Shown: in pieces, positions 49,845 to 58,817 of the stretch | How the letters are laid out: the number at the start of each line of letters is the position of its first letter | Position numbering within the stretch: position 1 is the stretch's first letter | Source: Micavibrio sp. UBA6212 | Lineage (GTDB): Bacteria; Pseudomonadota; Alphaproteobacteria; Micavibrionales; Micavibrionaceae | Assembly (NCBI GenBank): GCA_002421905.1 | Contig: DISK01000018.1 | Coordinates: 1-64,000 of the forward strand | Direction: 5' to 3' | DNA: 64,000 nt | Translations under genes and position numbers: made by a program | The notes under the pieces: generated by a model | Database searches by the model: none | Told to the model about the DNA's origin: nothing | The model's input: only the letters and a program-made list of their open reading frames with translations

Positions 49845-50639
49845 ATGCAGCAATATCAGGATTTTCTGCGCCATGTGTTGGCGAACGGAACCAAGAAAGA
49901 GGATCGTACCGGTACAGGAACCACGTCTGTTTTCGGGTATCAGATGCGCTTTGACCTTTCCGAAGGGTTCCCGCTGTTGACGACCAAAAAGGTTCATACC
50001 AAGTCCGTCATCCATGAATTGCTGTGGTTTTTGGCGGGGGATACCAACATCAAATATCTCAAAGATAATGGTGTGCGCATCTGGGATGAATGGGCGGACG
50101 AAAATGGTGATCTGGGGCCTGTTTATGGGTCACAATGGCGGTCATGGCCTGCACCGGACGGGCGAAGGATCGACCAGATTTCCAATCTGATCCATGATAT
50201 TAAAACCAATCCGGATTCGCGGCGCCTGATGGTGTCGGCTTGGAATCCAGCGGAAATCGGCAAAATGGCGTTGCCGCCTTGTCACTGCTTGTTCCAGTTT
50301 TATGTGGCAGACGGGAAATTATCTTGCCAGCTCTATCAACGCTCGGCTGATATTTTCCTCGGTGTGCCGTTCAATATTGCCTCTTATTCCTTGCTGACCA
50401 TGATGATTGCTCAAGTGTGCGGCCTGAAAGTTGGTGATTTTGTGCATACCTTTGGTGATGCCCATATTTATTCCAACCATATGGAACAGGTCGAGTTGCA
50501 ACTCTCTCGTGATCCGCGCCCTTTACCCGAAATGCATTTGAACCCGCATGTGACCAATATTTTCGATTTCAAATATGAGGATTTTGAATTGGTGGGGTAT
50601 GAACCGCATGGCCTCATCAAAGCCCCCGTCGCGGTTTAG
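49845..50639 (+). CDS. thyA: Thymidylate synthase
   Basis: Makes dTMP from dUMP with methylene-tetrahydrofolate, producing dihydrofolate for FolA to recycle. The 264-residue protein, the E. coli length, shows DRTGTGTTSVFGYQMRFDL, FPLLTTKKVHTKSVIHELLWFL, the catalytic Cys in ALPPCHCLFQFYV (about residue 146) and QRSADIFLGVPFNIASYSLLT. ATG 49845 has a GGGAGG site and matches the family start; the longer frame from 49728 is spurious. The gene lies between the HAD-like gene (divergent) and a repeat-bearing spacer. Confidence 0.97.
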   Translation: MQQYQDFLRHVLANGTKKEDRTGTGTTSVFGYQMRFDLSEGFPLLTTKKVHTKSVIHELLWFLAGDTNIKYLKDNGVRIWDEWADENGDLGPVYGSQWRSWPAPDGRRIDQISNLIHDIKTNPDSRRLMVSAWNPAEIGKMALPPCHCLFQFYVADGKLSCQLYQRSADIFLGVPFNIASYSLLTMMIAQVCGLKVGDFVHTFGDAHIYSNHMEQVELQLSRDPRPLPEMHLNPHVTNIFDFKYEDFELVGYEPHGLIKAPVAV

Positions 50640-51104
50640 TTCTTTGATCTTTGGGTAGCGTTGCCACCTTGCTTGGCGGGTTGTAAAAAGTCGTTCACGC
50701 CAAGGGCGCGAGGGAGCGCTATGGTCGCAAAGGAGGCTACTCGTCATTGCGCGTGAAACGAAGCAATCCTGGGGATGAGTTTTTGTATCCCGTTCGTGAC
50801 AAATCCTTTGAATGAGAATGGCAAATCGTTTTGCATTGCAATTTGAAGGGCGTTTCTGATACGATTCGTTTAAGAGTTAGAGTTCTTCTGATTCGCCTTT
50901 CTGAGTTTTCCACCTGACACTCTATCACGGAGTTCTTATTGGTTCTGGATCACAGGTTTCATATTCAAGAGATTTTACGCGATGATGTTGGTCGCGGGTT
51001 TGTAGTCCACTCTCTATCTTCTTATTTTACGGTCTCCCGTTTGACACAAGTCGAACGGGTTTTTTACTGCGTTTTCTTTAACCCTCACCGAAAGGACCTT
51101 TGCC
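50640..51104. other. Spacer with repeats and a possible untranslated leader
   Basis: The first part holds family D (GTCGTTCACGCCAAGGGCGC, 50690-50735) and family C (50741-50775) repeats. From about 50790 to 51035 no ORF or known RNA is recognised. It ends in a strong terminator-like hairpin 40 bases before the phoH-type gene. It may be a small RNA or an attenuated leader; no convincing promoter was found. Confidence 0.5.
51036..51065 (+). terminator. Intrinsic terminator upstream of phoH-like gene
   Basis: CCCGTTTGAC (51036-51045), loop ACAA, GTCGAACGGG (51050-51059), one G-U pair, then six T. It lies 40 bases before the ATG at 51105 on the same strand, so it must end an upstream transcript or regulate the gene. 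Confidence 0.85.
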
Positions 51105-51878
51105 ATGTCTAAAATGTCTTCGAAAAGCGGAAAACCCCGTAAAGACCAAATCGCACGCGCCAAGGTTCATAATAAGGGAAATGTTGTTCATCCTTCTTTT
51201 GATGATCGGGACTGGCATCCTCTGGCAACAGAGATTGATAGCAACCGCGACCAGTCCTATTTGCGCAAAGTCAAACCCCGCACCGATGGTCAACGTGACT
51301 TGATGGAAGCGATTAAAAGCCATAACCTGACCATGGCCATCGGCCCTGCCGGATCGGGCAAAACCTATCTTGCAATTTCCGCAGCCGTCGAGGCTCTCGA
51401 AGCCGGAGAAGTCGAGCGGATTATTCTCTCTCGTCCTGCGATGGAAGCGGGGGAGTCGCTGGGGTATCTGCCCGGTGATATGCACGAGAAAATGGCACCC
51501 TATTTACGCCCACTTTATGATGCGCTCGGTGATCGCATGGGAGGAAAACGTGTCCGCCAGTTATTGGAAGAGGGCACAATCGAAATTGCGCCGGTCGGAT
51601 TTATGCGCGGACGCACACTCAATAATGCGTTTGTGGTGATTGATGAGGCACAAAACTGTACTTACCAGCAACTCAAAATGCTGCTGTCTCGTTTGGGCTG
51701 GCATTCAACCATGGTGGTGACAGGCGATCCAGACCAGTCTGACCTGCTGGAGGGGATGTCCGGTTTGGGTGATGTCGCCAAACGGTTCGAGACAATTGAG
51801 AATATTGCAGTTGTCCGCCTGAAATCCGAAGATATCGTTCGTCACCCGTTGGTTGCCGAGATGCTCGACGTTTTATAA
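51105..51878 (+). CDS. PhoH-family ATPase
   Basis: P-loop ATPase of 257 residues. Walker A is IGPAGSGKTYLAI (about 76-88), then SRPAMEAGESLGYLPGDMHEKMAPYLRPLYDAL, Walker B VVIDEAQNCT (about 175-184) and VVTGDPDQSDL (about 203). A Lys/Arg-rich N-terminal 60 residues precede the domain; no KH or PIN domain is present, so it is like the shorter PhoH/YbeZ proteins. Those act in RNA metabolism and ribosome-associated processes together with YbeY. No ybeY gene is adjacent here. AGGACC site before the start. Confidence 0.9.
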   Translation: MSKMSSKSGKPRKDQIARAKVHNKGNVVHPSFDDRDWHPLATEIDSNRDQSYLRKVKPRTDGQRDLMEAIKSHNLTMAIGPAGSGKTYLAISAAVEALEAGEVERIILSRPAMEAGESLGYLPGDMHEKMAPYLRPLYDALGDRMGGKRVRQLLEEGTIEIAPVGFMRGRTLNNAFVVIDEAQNCTYQQLKMLLSRLGWHSTMVVTGDPDQSDLLEGMSGLGDVAKRFETIENIAVVRLKSEDIVRHPLVAEMLDVL

Positions 51879-52025
51879 TATCCTCTTCCTTCGAAAGACT
51901 TGTCCGGTGCGCTGTGCGTGCCGGACATTTTTATGGGATTTTTCTTGGTATTACTTGACTTTTTATGCGTTATGATGACATAACGGTAGTTAGAAATGCA
52001 ATAATCGAATGGTAGGTATTTTATA

Positions 52026-52268
52026 ATGGCATATCAGGGGTTACAAAATCCGGTTGAAACAGACGCGTCTTCAAAGAGCAAAATTTCCTTATGGTGCGCT
52101 TTCAGTCTGGTGTCCGTTCCTGCGCTTTTGACAGCGGGGATGGTCTCTCTTACCTCCGCACCAACCGCTCCAATCACTGCGGCCCCTAAAATACACAATC
52201 CGTGTACCTCCGATCCAAGGTCTTTGGCCTGTACGTTCCGTGGGGATTTTCCAATATATTTCCACTGA
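52026..52268 (+). CDS. Hypothetical small single-pass membrane protein
   Basis: 80 residues. One hydrophobic segment near residues 21-45 (ISLWCAFSLVSVPALLTAGMV) is followed by a short Thr/Pro-rich stretch and two Cys (NPCTSD, LACTF). No family is recognised. No clear ribosome binding site. It lies between phoH-like and Sco genes; whether it is real is uncertain. Confidence 0.4.
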   Translation: MAYQGLQNPVETDASSKSKISLWCAFSLVSVPALLTAGMVSLTSAPTAPITAAPKIHNPCTSDPRSLACTFRGDFPIYFH

Positions 52269-52329
52269 TCCTTATTGGAAATTTTGATTGGGGCGTGACA
52301 AAGTCCGGGAAGAGTCTTATGCTCTTCTC

Positions 52330-52977
52330 ATGAAAAAACATACTCATCTTTTCCGCGTTGTTCTTCTTTCTATACTGGGGCTTGCCATCGGTTTCGGTAT
52401 TGCGCTTTATAGCAAGAAAGAAGGCTCGCTGCCGCCATCCCAAGATCAATCCTCCTCTCATATTCTTGTGGCGACATCACTAGGTGGGCCGTTCTCTCTG
52501 GTCGATCAGGATGGAATCCCACGCACAGAAAAAGATTATGCCGATAAGTTCAAGCTGATGTATTTCGGCTTTACCTATTGCCCTGCAATTTGTCCGACTG
52601 AACTTTCAAAAATGTCCGAAGCCTATCTGTCCTTACCCGAAGAGATGCAGCAAAAGCTTCAGCCGATTTTTATCACGATTGACCCTGAACGCGATACGCC
52701 AACCGTTATCAAGGGCTATGTCAATTTGTTTATGCCGCAATTGGTGGGATTGACCGGATCGGTTGACCAAATCGAATCAGTCAAAAAATCTTTCAAGGTT
52801 TATGCTGCAAAAGTCTCTGAGGGCGATGGGTCTGATCCGGAAGATTATACGATGGATCATTCTTCGATGATCTATCTACTTGACCCTGCGGGGCAGACCG
52901 TTGGTCTGTTCAAAACGGCGGATACGTCCGAGGATATTAAAGCCCGTTTGATGGACGTTCTGGCTCCGAAAAACTAA
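52330..52977 (+). CDS. SCO1/SenC-family copper chaperone
   Basis: Thioredoxin-fold copper protein for cytochrome oxidase assembly. 215 residues from ATG 52330: N-terminal membrane anchor (about 6-26), then the Sco domain with GGPFSLVDQDGIPRTEKDY, FGFTYCPAICPTELS carrying the CxxxC copper ligands, TIDPERDTP and the histidine ligand in YTMDHSSMIYLLDP. These are diagnostic. The domain faces the periplasm. The start of a cbb3 oxidase operon is 11 kb to the right. The last four bases overlap convergent panC. Confidence 0.94.
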   Translation: MKKHTHLFRVVLLSILGLAIGFGIALYSKKEGSLPPSQDQSSSHILVATSLGGPFSLVDQDGIPRTEKDYADKFKLMYFGFTYCPAICPTELSKMSEAYLSLPEEMQQKLQPIFITIDPERDTPTVIKGYVNLFMPQLVGLTGSVDQIESVKKSFKVYAAKVSEGDGSDPEDYTMDHSSMIYLLDPAGQTVGLFKTADTSEDIKARLMDVLAPKN

Positions 52978-53813
52978 ATACCGATATTGTCGATCAGGCG
53001 CGTTTTGCCCAAAAATGCTGCGGCCAAAATACGGTATTGCGTGGTGTCCTCAGTCGGCGGAAGCAAGGTCTGTGCGTCCCGAATGGTGATATAGTCCACT
53101 TTGCCAAATCCCAAATCCTGTAATTTTTGCTGCGCGTTTTGTTCGATGTCGGGAATGGCCGTTCCGGATTGAAATTCCGAGGCCATATTGTGCAAAATTT
53201 TATTGAGTTGATCGGCAATCGGACGTTCCTGAGCGGAAAGATAGGCATTGCGCGATGACAGCGCCAGACCGGATGTTTCCCGCACAATCGGGACACCGAT
53301 AATTTCGGTCGGGATTGCCAAATCTTTGACCATTTGTTGAATCACTTGCAGTTGCTGATAATCTTTTTCACCGAAAAAGGCTTTGTGTGCCCCAACCAGC
53401 AGCAAAAGCCGCGCGACAACGGTCGAGACTCCGGCAAAATGTGACGGGCGAAACTCCCCTTCCAAAGGCTTTGAAATCTCGCCGACTGTCACCATGGTTT
53501 GGAAATCGGAAGGGTACATGATTTCGACTTCCGGTGCGAAGATTGCACCCACTCCGGCGGATTCCAGCAGGGTCGCATCCTGATCCAACTGGCGCGGATA
53601 ACGGTCGAAATCTTCATGCGGGGCGAATTGTTTGGGGTTTACAAAAATGCTGACGAGGCACTCATCACATTGTCCAAGGGCGGTGCGGGCCAGAGTCAGG
53701 TGGCCGTCATGCAAGGCGCCCATGGTTGGCACAAAGCCCAATGTTTTGTTTTGTGCATGTAACTGTGCCGCATAGTGACGCAAATCTTCCGGTGTTTTAA
53801 GAATCTGTATCAT
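52974..53813 (-). CDS. panC: Pantothenate synthetase
   Basis: Joins pantoate and beta-alanine with ATP to pantothenate for coenzyme A. The 279-residue protein shows the nucleotide-binding LGFVPTMGALHDGHLTL (about 26-42), SIFVNPKQFAPHEDFDRYPR, SHFAGVSTVVARLLLLV, FGEKDYQQLQVIQQM and GLALSSRNAYLS blocks. ATG 53813 is the family start, 16 bases inside the preceding thioesterase gene, so the two are translationally coupled. It is convergent with the Sco gene. Confidence 0.96.
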   Translation of the reverse strand: MIQILKTPEDLRHYAAQLHAQNKTLGFVPTMGALHDGHLTLARTALGQCDECLVSIFVNPKQFAPHEDFDRYPRQLDQDATLLESAGVGAIFAPEVEIMYPSDFQTMVTVGEISKPLEGEFRPSHFAGVSTVVARLLLLVGAHKAFFGEKDYQQLQVIQQMVKDLAIPTEIIGVPIVRETSGLALSSRNAYLSAQERPIADQLNKILHNMASEFQSGTAIPDIEQNAQQKLQDLGFGKVDYITIRDAQTLLPPTEDTTQYRILAAAFLGKTRLIDNIGI

Positions 53814-54348
53814 TTCTTGTAACCTCTTTGAGTGTTTGCTCGGCTTTTTGCCAGTCGATAATATGGGGAGGAAGTTCGGGGGATGGCAGGTCGTATCCGA
53901 TATGGTGTAGCAAATCGGCGGTCGGGACAGTTGTTTTACTGCGTTGGTCAAAAAAGCATCCTTTGACCAGACCGATGGCAGCGACTTTTCCGTCTTTCAG
54001 GAAACGCTGTTCGATAAAAACCCATTTGTCATCCCAGCCGAGAATTTGGGTGCGCAGCACATATTTCTGGAACGGGTCTAACGACAAGCGATAGCGCATT
54101 TTATTCGATGCCAGAATGGGAACCGATTTTTGTTTGACCATCATCTTGAGCAAACCAGAGCGCAGAATAAGATCAAGGCGCCCCAAATCCATGATGGTCA
54201 GGTAGCGCCCGTTATTCATGTGCATGTTGAAATCGAGATCATTGGGCAAAACGCGCAGCTCAAGGTCGGCGGGGGCCAGAATATCGTCTATTCGGGGCTT
54301 GAAATAGCTGGATAACCAGACATAAAGGACGCGCAAGAGCAAATTCAT
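53797..54348 (-). CDS. Hotdog-fold acyl-CoA thioesterase (THEM6-like)
   Basis: 183 residues. A hydrophobic N-terminus (LLLRVLYVWLSSYF) is followed by a hotdog domain with VLPNDLDFNMHMNNGRYLTIMDLGRLDLILRSGL; the pattern D-L-D-x-N-x-H-M-N-N-G-R-Y is that of 4-hydroxybenzoyl-CoA-thioesterase/THEM6-like proteins. The C-terminus is basic and acidic mixed. The substrate is unknown; membrane association through the N-terminal helix is likely. It overlaps panC by 17 bases. Confidence 0.8.
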   Translation of the reverse strand: MNLLLRVLYVWLSSYFKPRIDDILAPADLELRVLPNDLDFNMHMNNGRYLTIMDLGRLDLILRSGLLKMMVKQKSVPILASNKMRYRLSLDPFQKYVLRTQILGWDDKWVFIEQRFLKDGKVAAIGLVKGCFFDQRSKTTVPTADLLHHIGYDLPSPELPPHIIDWQKAEQTLKEVTRNDTDS

Positions 54349-54420
54349 GCTGGTGAGTTTACTGACCTTTGTTTAAGATGCAACAACAGCTTACCGGTTT
54401 GTCAAAATGGAGACCCCTCA

Positions 54421-54903
54421 GTGCGTTCAGCAATATATATATTTATTCTTTTCGGGCTAGTCGCTTGTGGAGAAAATTCATCAAAATCCGAAGTTTTTCT
54501 GCGCCAGATCTTTGACAATTTGACGGTTGCCATGACTTATGACGATGTTTGTACCGGAGCCGAGTCTGCAAAATCCGTGAACGCCAATTTATTCGGCACT
54601 ATGCAGATGATTGTTACCCTTTATACTGGCGAGATCAAATATAACCGCCCTGATTTGTCACAACAGGATGTCGAGCGGATGGTGCTGGCGCGGCGTGATG
54701 ATACGCAGCAAAGTGTGGAAGCCTATTTGATCGCGCGGGGTTGTGATTCTGACAAGGGGCAGTCTGCCAAGAAATTTCTGGAACATTTTAACACACTCTC
54801 TCCTGCGGCTTTTCACGAGCAAATTGCAGAAAAGCTAAAAACTATCAAGGGGGAGCTGCATAATGACCCGTCTTCCGAGGTCAAGATTCCAGAAACGCAT
54901 TAA
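54421..54903 (+). CDS. Hypothetical lipoprotein
   Basis: 160 residues from GTG 54421. The short N-terminus YIFILFGLVAC gives a lipobox with Cys at residue 16. The mature protein is helical, with DVCTGAESAKSVNANLFGT and ARGCDSDKGQSAKKFLEHF (two further Cys). No family is recognised. It is similar in size and style to the lipoprotein at 31630, but I see no convincing sequence relation. It overlaps the convergent SCP2 gene by 23 bases. Confidence 0.6.
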   Translation: MRSAIYIFILFGLVACGENSSKSEVFLRQIFDNLTVAMTYDDVCTGAESAKSVNANLFGTMQMIVTLYTGEIKYNRPDLSQQDVERMVLARRDDTQQSVEAYLIARGCDSDKGQSAKKFLEHFNTLSPAAFHEQIAEKLKTIKGELHNDPSSEVKIPETH

Positions 54904-55183
54904 GCTTCATAGCCAGTTTCATGTCCCCACGGACTTTGAGTCTGCGCATCAAAAACGCTAGGCTTGGGTCCTGTGTTCCATCGAGAATGGCATCTAGTGT
55001 GTCGATCGACGTTGCAAAGGTGACTTCTGCGTCTTTTTCCTGTGTGGTCAGTTCGGGCGGGCTTTGGGTTCCGTCGATATGGATAAATCCGTCTTCACCC
55101 AGATCAAATAGAACCGTGTGGTGAAAGCCCGAGGCGTAGGTCATCTTTTTTTCGATTTTGGGGATGATGGTGTCGATGGTCAT
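54881..55183 (-). CDS. SCP2-domain (sterol carrier-like) protein
   Basis: 100 residues, a single SCP2 domain. The pattern TVLFDLGEDGFIHIDGTQSPP, DAEVTFATSIDTLDAILDGTQDPSLAFLMRRLKVRGDMKLAMKLNAFL matches stand-alone bacterial SCP2 proteins, which bind lipids or long acyl chains in a hydrophobic tunnel. Proteins like it are often found near acyl-CoA metabolism genes, and an acyl-CoA dehydrogenase gene is nearby. Confidence 0.9.
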   Translation of the reverse strand: MTIDTIIPKIEKKMTYASGFHHTVLFDLGEDGFIHIDGTQSPPELTTQEKDAEVTFATSIDTLDAILDGTQDPSLAFLMRRLKVRGDMKLAMKLNAFLES

Positions 55184-55355
55184 AAATTTTCCTCACTTTT
55201 GAAGAGGTTAGCATAGGAGAGGTTTATAAATCGTAATATTCATTTACATATTTTTTTATTTTTGTTATTAGGTTTTTGTGCGCGATAATTTTAGCATATC
55301 GCGATGATCTGGCGGGATATGGAACGCCAAAGATTTCTTGATGCAGGAGAAAATT

Positions 55356-55751
55356 ATGCTCAAACACTTATTCGCGTTGGAAGCCTCAGAACTTGACCCA
55401 AAAAGACTGGAACATATCGTTTGCCTGCGTCTTGCCGATATGGGGTATTCGCATTCGGTCAAGGACAGTGGTGTCAATGACGTCTATGTGAAAAAGCATC
55501 CCAACTTGGATCTTCATTCACGAGCTGTTGTGCTGCGAGGTGGTGAGCATAAACATGTTATCCCCAGTGACCATGTTCAGTTCTTTGAGGAACGCCCGAC
55601 CTTTTCAGGCGGAGAATATGCCTATTTGGGCCGATATGATCTGGTTAAACAGGAAACTGTTGCGGAATTTGTGGCAAAACCTCACCCGCATCCCTTGCGT
55701 TCCGGCCTAAAACACCTCGCCATCGGGTTTTTTGTCCGTCTTGGCGTTTAA
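55356..55751 (+). CDS. Hypothetical protein
   Basis: 131 residues from ATG 55356, with GGAGA six bases upstream, preferred over a TTG at 55338. Soluble, without signal peptide. It contains LDPKRLEHIVCLRLADMGYSHSVKDSG and KHPNLDLHSRAVVLRGGEHKHVIPSDH, rich in His. No family recognised. It ends next to the end of the convergent acyl-CoA dehydrogenase gene. Confidence 0.55.
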   Translation: MLKHLFALEASELDPKRLEHIVCLRLADMGYSHSVKDSGVNDVYVKKHPNLDLHSRAVVLRGGEHKHVIPSDHVQFFEERPTFSGGEYAYLGRYDLVKQETVAEFVAKPHPHPLRSGLKHLAIGFFVRLGV

Positions 55752-57542
55752 TCAGGCGGCAAACTCGCTCTCGGTCATATCCATTAATGGTTTGGCGCCA
55801 GCCATAATCATGCGGAAGCGGCCTTCTGCTTCGGGCAGCATCCGTTCCATAAAGAACGTTGCAGTTTTGAGTTTGGATTCATAGAATTCGCGCGGGCGAT
55901 CAGTTGCCCCATCATCGAGTTTCTGCTGCGCTATCTCGGCCATTTGCGCCCACATATAGCCCATCGCCACCAGTGCAAACATGCGCAGATAGTCGGTGGA
56001 GGCGGCACCCGCTTCGTTCGGGTCTTTGAGTCCTTTAAGGGCGATCTGAACCGAAGCTTGTTGCAGTTTGGCAAAAGATTTTGCCAGTGGGAAAATAAAT
56101 TGCTGCAGCTTTTCATTGTCCTGACGGGCTTCGATATAGTCGAGTACCGGATGGAAAAACGAGCGCAGCAACCGCCCGTAATTCTGACCCATTTTGCGAC
56201 CCACAAGGTCAAGCGCCTGAATGCCGTTGGTGCCTTCGTAAATCATGGCAATTCGTGCGTCCCGCGCATATTGTTCGACGCCATATTCGCGGATATAGCC
56301 GTGCCCACCGTGAATCTGGATGGCGAGGTTGGCAACTTCGAAGCCCATGTCGGTTTGGTAGGCTTTGATGATTGGAGTGAGCAGCGCGACCAGATCGTCG
56401 GCATCCTGCCTTTTTTGCGGGTTGGGGTGTTTTTCGGCCAGATCAAGATGCATCCCTACCCAATAGGATAGGGCGCGCGCCCCTTCGCAGAAGGCTTTGG
56501 AGGTCAGAAGCATTTTGCGGACATCCGGATGCACAATGATCGGGTCTGCGGGTTTATTCGGTGCTTTTACCCCGTCCAGAGCGCGCATTTGCAGGCGGTC
56601 TTTGGCATATTCCAGACCATTTTGCCATGCGACTTCGGCAATCCCCAAACCTTGCATCCCGACGCCCAGACGGGCGGCGTTCATCATGGTAAACATGGCG
56701 CGCAGGCCCTTATGGGGTTCACCCACCAGCCAACCGATGGAATTTTCAAAATTTATGACGCATGTTGCCGACCCTTTGATGCCCATCTTATGTTCGATCG
56801 AACCACAAGAGACATTATTGGCCGCGCTGGTTTCAGGCATAAATTTAGGCACAATAAAGAGGGAGATGCCTTTTGCGCCTTCGGGGGCATCCGGCAATTT
56901 GGCCAGAACAAGGTGGATGATGTTTTCTGTTAAATCATGGTCGCCAGCCGAGATAAAAATCTTGGTTCCGGTGATCTGAAATGCGCCATCAGCGGTTGGG
57001 ATGGCTTTTGTCCGGATCAGCCCCAGATCGGTTCCGCAATGGGGTTCGGTCAGGCACATGGTTCCTGACCATTCTCCGGTAATCAGTTTCGGCAGGTACG
57101 CTTGTTTGAGTTCATCTGTACCATGAAGCAGAAGCGCCCTGTACGCGCCTTCGGATAATCCCGGGTACATCCCGAAAGACATATTGGCCGAACAGATCAT
57201 TTCGGACATGGCTGTCCCCAGTACATGAGGCATACCCATTCCGCCATATTCCGGGTCAGCGGACAGGGCAGTCCAGCCGCCTTCAGTAAAGGTTTTGTAG
57301 GCTTCGATAAAGCCTTTTGGCGTGCGTACAGACCCGTTTTCGAACGTACAGCCTTCCTCATCTCCTGATTGGTTCAAGGGAAACAGAATCTCTTCACAAA
57401 TCTTTGAGCCTTCTTCAAGGATATTGTCAAACATATCGGGTGTCGCGTCGCCATAGCCCTCTAGTTGCGATAATTGTTCCACATGAAGAAGATCGTGCAG
57501 GACAAATTTCATATTCTCGAGAGGGGTTTTATAGATCGGCAT
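55752..57542 (-). CDS. Acyl-CoA dehydrogenase, long bacterial type
   Basis: FAD enzyme for the first step of fatty-acid beta-oxidation. With 596 residues it belongs to the longer branch that has an extra N-terminal segment (YKTPLENMKFVLHDLLHVEQL) and a C-terminal extension. Visible are MCLTEPHCGTDLGLIRTKA (flavin and substrate contacts), QIHGGHGYIREYGVEQYARDARIAMIYEGTNGIQALDLVGRK with the catalytic-region Glu. In other bacteria such genes are fadE-like. Electrons go to ETF. The neighbouring SCP2 protein fits lipid metabolism. Confidence 0.94.
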   Translation of the reverse strand: MPIYKTPLENMKFVLHDLLHVEQLSQLEGYGDATPDMFDNILEEGSKICEEILFPLNQSGDEEGCTFENGSVRTPKGFIEAYKTFTEGGWTALSADPEYGGMGMPHVLGTAMSEMICSANMSFGMYPGLSEGAYRALLLHGTDELKQAYLPKLITGEWSGTMCLTEPHCGTDLGLIRTKAIPTADGAFQITGTKIFISAGDHDLTENIIHLVLAKLPDAPEGAKGISLFIVPKFMPETSAANNVSCGSIEHKMGIKGSATCVINFENSIGWLVGEPHKGLRAMFTMMNAARLGVGMQGLGIAEVAWQNGLEYAKDRLQMRALDGVKAPNKPADPIIVHPDVRKMLLTSKAFCEGARALSYWVGMHLDLAEKHPNPQKRQDADDLVALLTPIIKAYQTDMGFEVANLAIQIHGGHGYIREYGVEQYARDARIAMIYEGTNGIQALDLVGRKMGQNYGRLLRSFFHPVLDYIEARQDNEKLQQFIFPLAKSFAKLQQASVQIALKGLKDPNEAGAASTDYLRMFALVAMGYMWAQMAEIAQQKLDDGATDRPREFYESKLKTATFFMERMLPEAEGRFRMIMAGAKPLMDMTESEFAA

Positions 57543-57575
57543 TCTGCTTCCTTTACGGATTTTGTGAATTGGGGA

Positions 57576-57893
57576 TTAGTGTTTGGTTGGTGGTTCGTTG
57601 CGCAGGTAGCGCAGATGTTCGGAAAGTTTTTCTGTATCCATTCTGGCAATAATTTTGCGGGCTTGTGCCGCAGGGGAAACTTCCTGTTTATGATGGATCA
57701 TTTGAGCCAGACGGTCGAGATTTTCCTGTCCTATGGCTTCACGCGCCGCGCGTGCGTTGCGGTTGGCTTCATCAATCAGGGCCTCGCGGGAGGAAGGTTC
57801 ATGCATTTCCTCCCCGCCGGATTGTTCCGGTCGAGGGGTGTTGGCGGGCGTAACAGGCGCTTTGCTGCCTTTTTTCTTGAGCCAGTCGAACAT
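57576..57893 (-). CDS. Hypothetical small helical protein
   Basis: 105 residues beginning MFDWLKKKGSK, with a Pro-rich linker (about 12-30) and a long charged helix (REALIDEANRNARAAREAIGQENLDRLAQMI). It may be a cytoplasmic, amphipathic N-terminus-anchored protein. No family recognised. It lies 33 bases upstream of the acyl-CoA dehydrogenase gene on the same strand and may be co-transcribed. Confidence 0.6.
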   Translation of the reverse strand: MFDWLKKKGSKAPVTPANTPRPEQSGGEEMHEPSSREALIDEANRNARAAREAIGQENLDRLAQMIHHKQEVSPAAQARKIIARMDTEKLSEHLRYLRNEPPTKH

Positions 57894-57989
57894 GGTTGCT
57901 TTAGAATCTCAAATCCAGATGAACAAGTTGTAAATATTATATCTTAAAATCCTCTTTTTGTCTTTGAGAAAGCAGGGTATGAGTGAGGC

Positions 57990-58817
57990 ATGAATTACAG
58001 ACATATTTTCCATGCAGGCAATTTTGCCGATGTTCTCAAGCATCTGGTGTTCCGGATGGTATTGTCTTACCTGCAGCAAAAAGAAAAGGGGTTGTTTGTG
58101 CTGGACGCTTTTGCTGGTCTTGGATGTTATGATCTGACCGCCGATCAGGCGCAGCGCACTCTGGAATATCAGGACGGCATTGCGCGCCTTATGGAGGCCG
58201 TGGTGAATAATCCCGATCTGAAGGATTTCAAAGCTTTTGCGCAGGAGTCTTTTACTCAGCACCGTTATGACGGCTCACCGGTTCTGGCGGCAAAAATGCT
58301 ACGCCCTCAGGATCGATTGATTGCCAATGAGCTGCATCCGGAAGATGTGGTGAGTTTGAGACGGAATCTGCGGGCGTTTGATCCTGTCGCGGTGACCCAG
58401 CTTGATGCTTATGAAGCGATCCGTGCTAATATTCCACCCAAGGAGCGGCGCGGAATTGTTCTGATTGACCCCCCTTTCGAGAAAAAAGACGAGTTTCAGC
58501 TCTTGGTTAGAGAAATGCAGGAATGGCAAAAACGCTGGGCGACCGGATGTTATATTCTGTGGTACCCGATCAAGAGTAACCAGCCTATTGATGATTTGTA
58601 CGAAGCCGCTGCCAAGTTGCAGGTCAACCGCACTTGGGTCGTGGAGTATTTGCTGCGCGAACGAGGTGTCGAGCAGGGGCTGAATGGTTGCGGCCTGTTG
58701 ATTTTTAACACGCCCTTTCAAATTCCGGAGCGGGTTGACGCCTTGGTTCCGGAGTTGACGGGCGCCTTGGGTGGAAAAATCCGTTCCTTTTATCTGGGAA
58801 GCTCGACCAGCGCGTAA
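57990..58817 (+). CDS. rlmJ: 23S rRNA (adenine2030-N6)-methyltransferase
   Basis: Methylates A2030 of 23S rRNA using S-adenosylmethionine. The 275-residue protein starts MNYRHIFHAGNFADVLKH, diagnostic of RlmJ, continues VLDAFAGLGCYDL (SAM site; the usual order is AGxG), and has LIDPPFEKKDEF, the DPPF catalytic motif of N6-adenine methylases (about residue 154). Alone on this strand. Its last 28 bases overlap the convergent ArnT-like gene. Confidence 0.94.
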   Translation: MNYRHIFHAGNFADVLKHLVFRMVLSYLQQKEKGLFVLDAFAGLGCYDLTADQAQRTLEYQDGIARLMEAVVNNPDLKDFKAFAQESFTQHRYDGSPVLAAKMLRPQDRLIANELHPEDVVSLRRNLRAFDPVAVTQLDAYEAIRANIPPKERRGIVLIDPPFEKKDEFQLLVREMQEWQKRWATGCYILWYPIKSNQPIDDLYEAAAKLQVNRTWVVEYLLRERGVEQGLNGCGLLIFNTPFQIPERVDALVPELTGALGGKIRSFYLGSSTSA

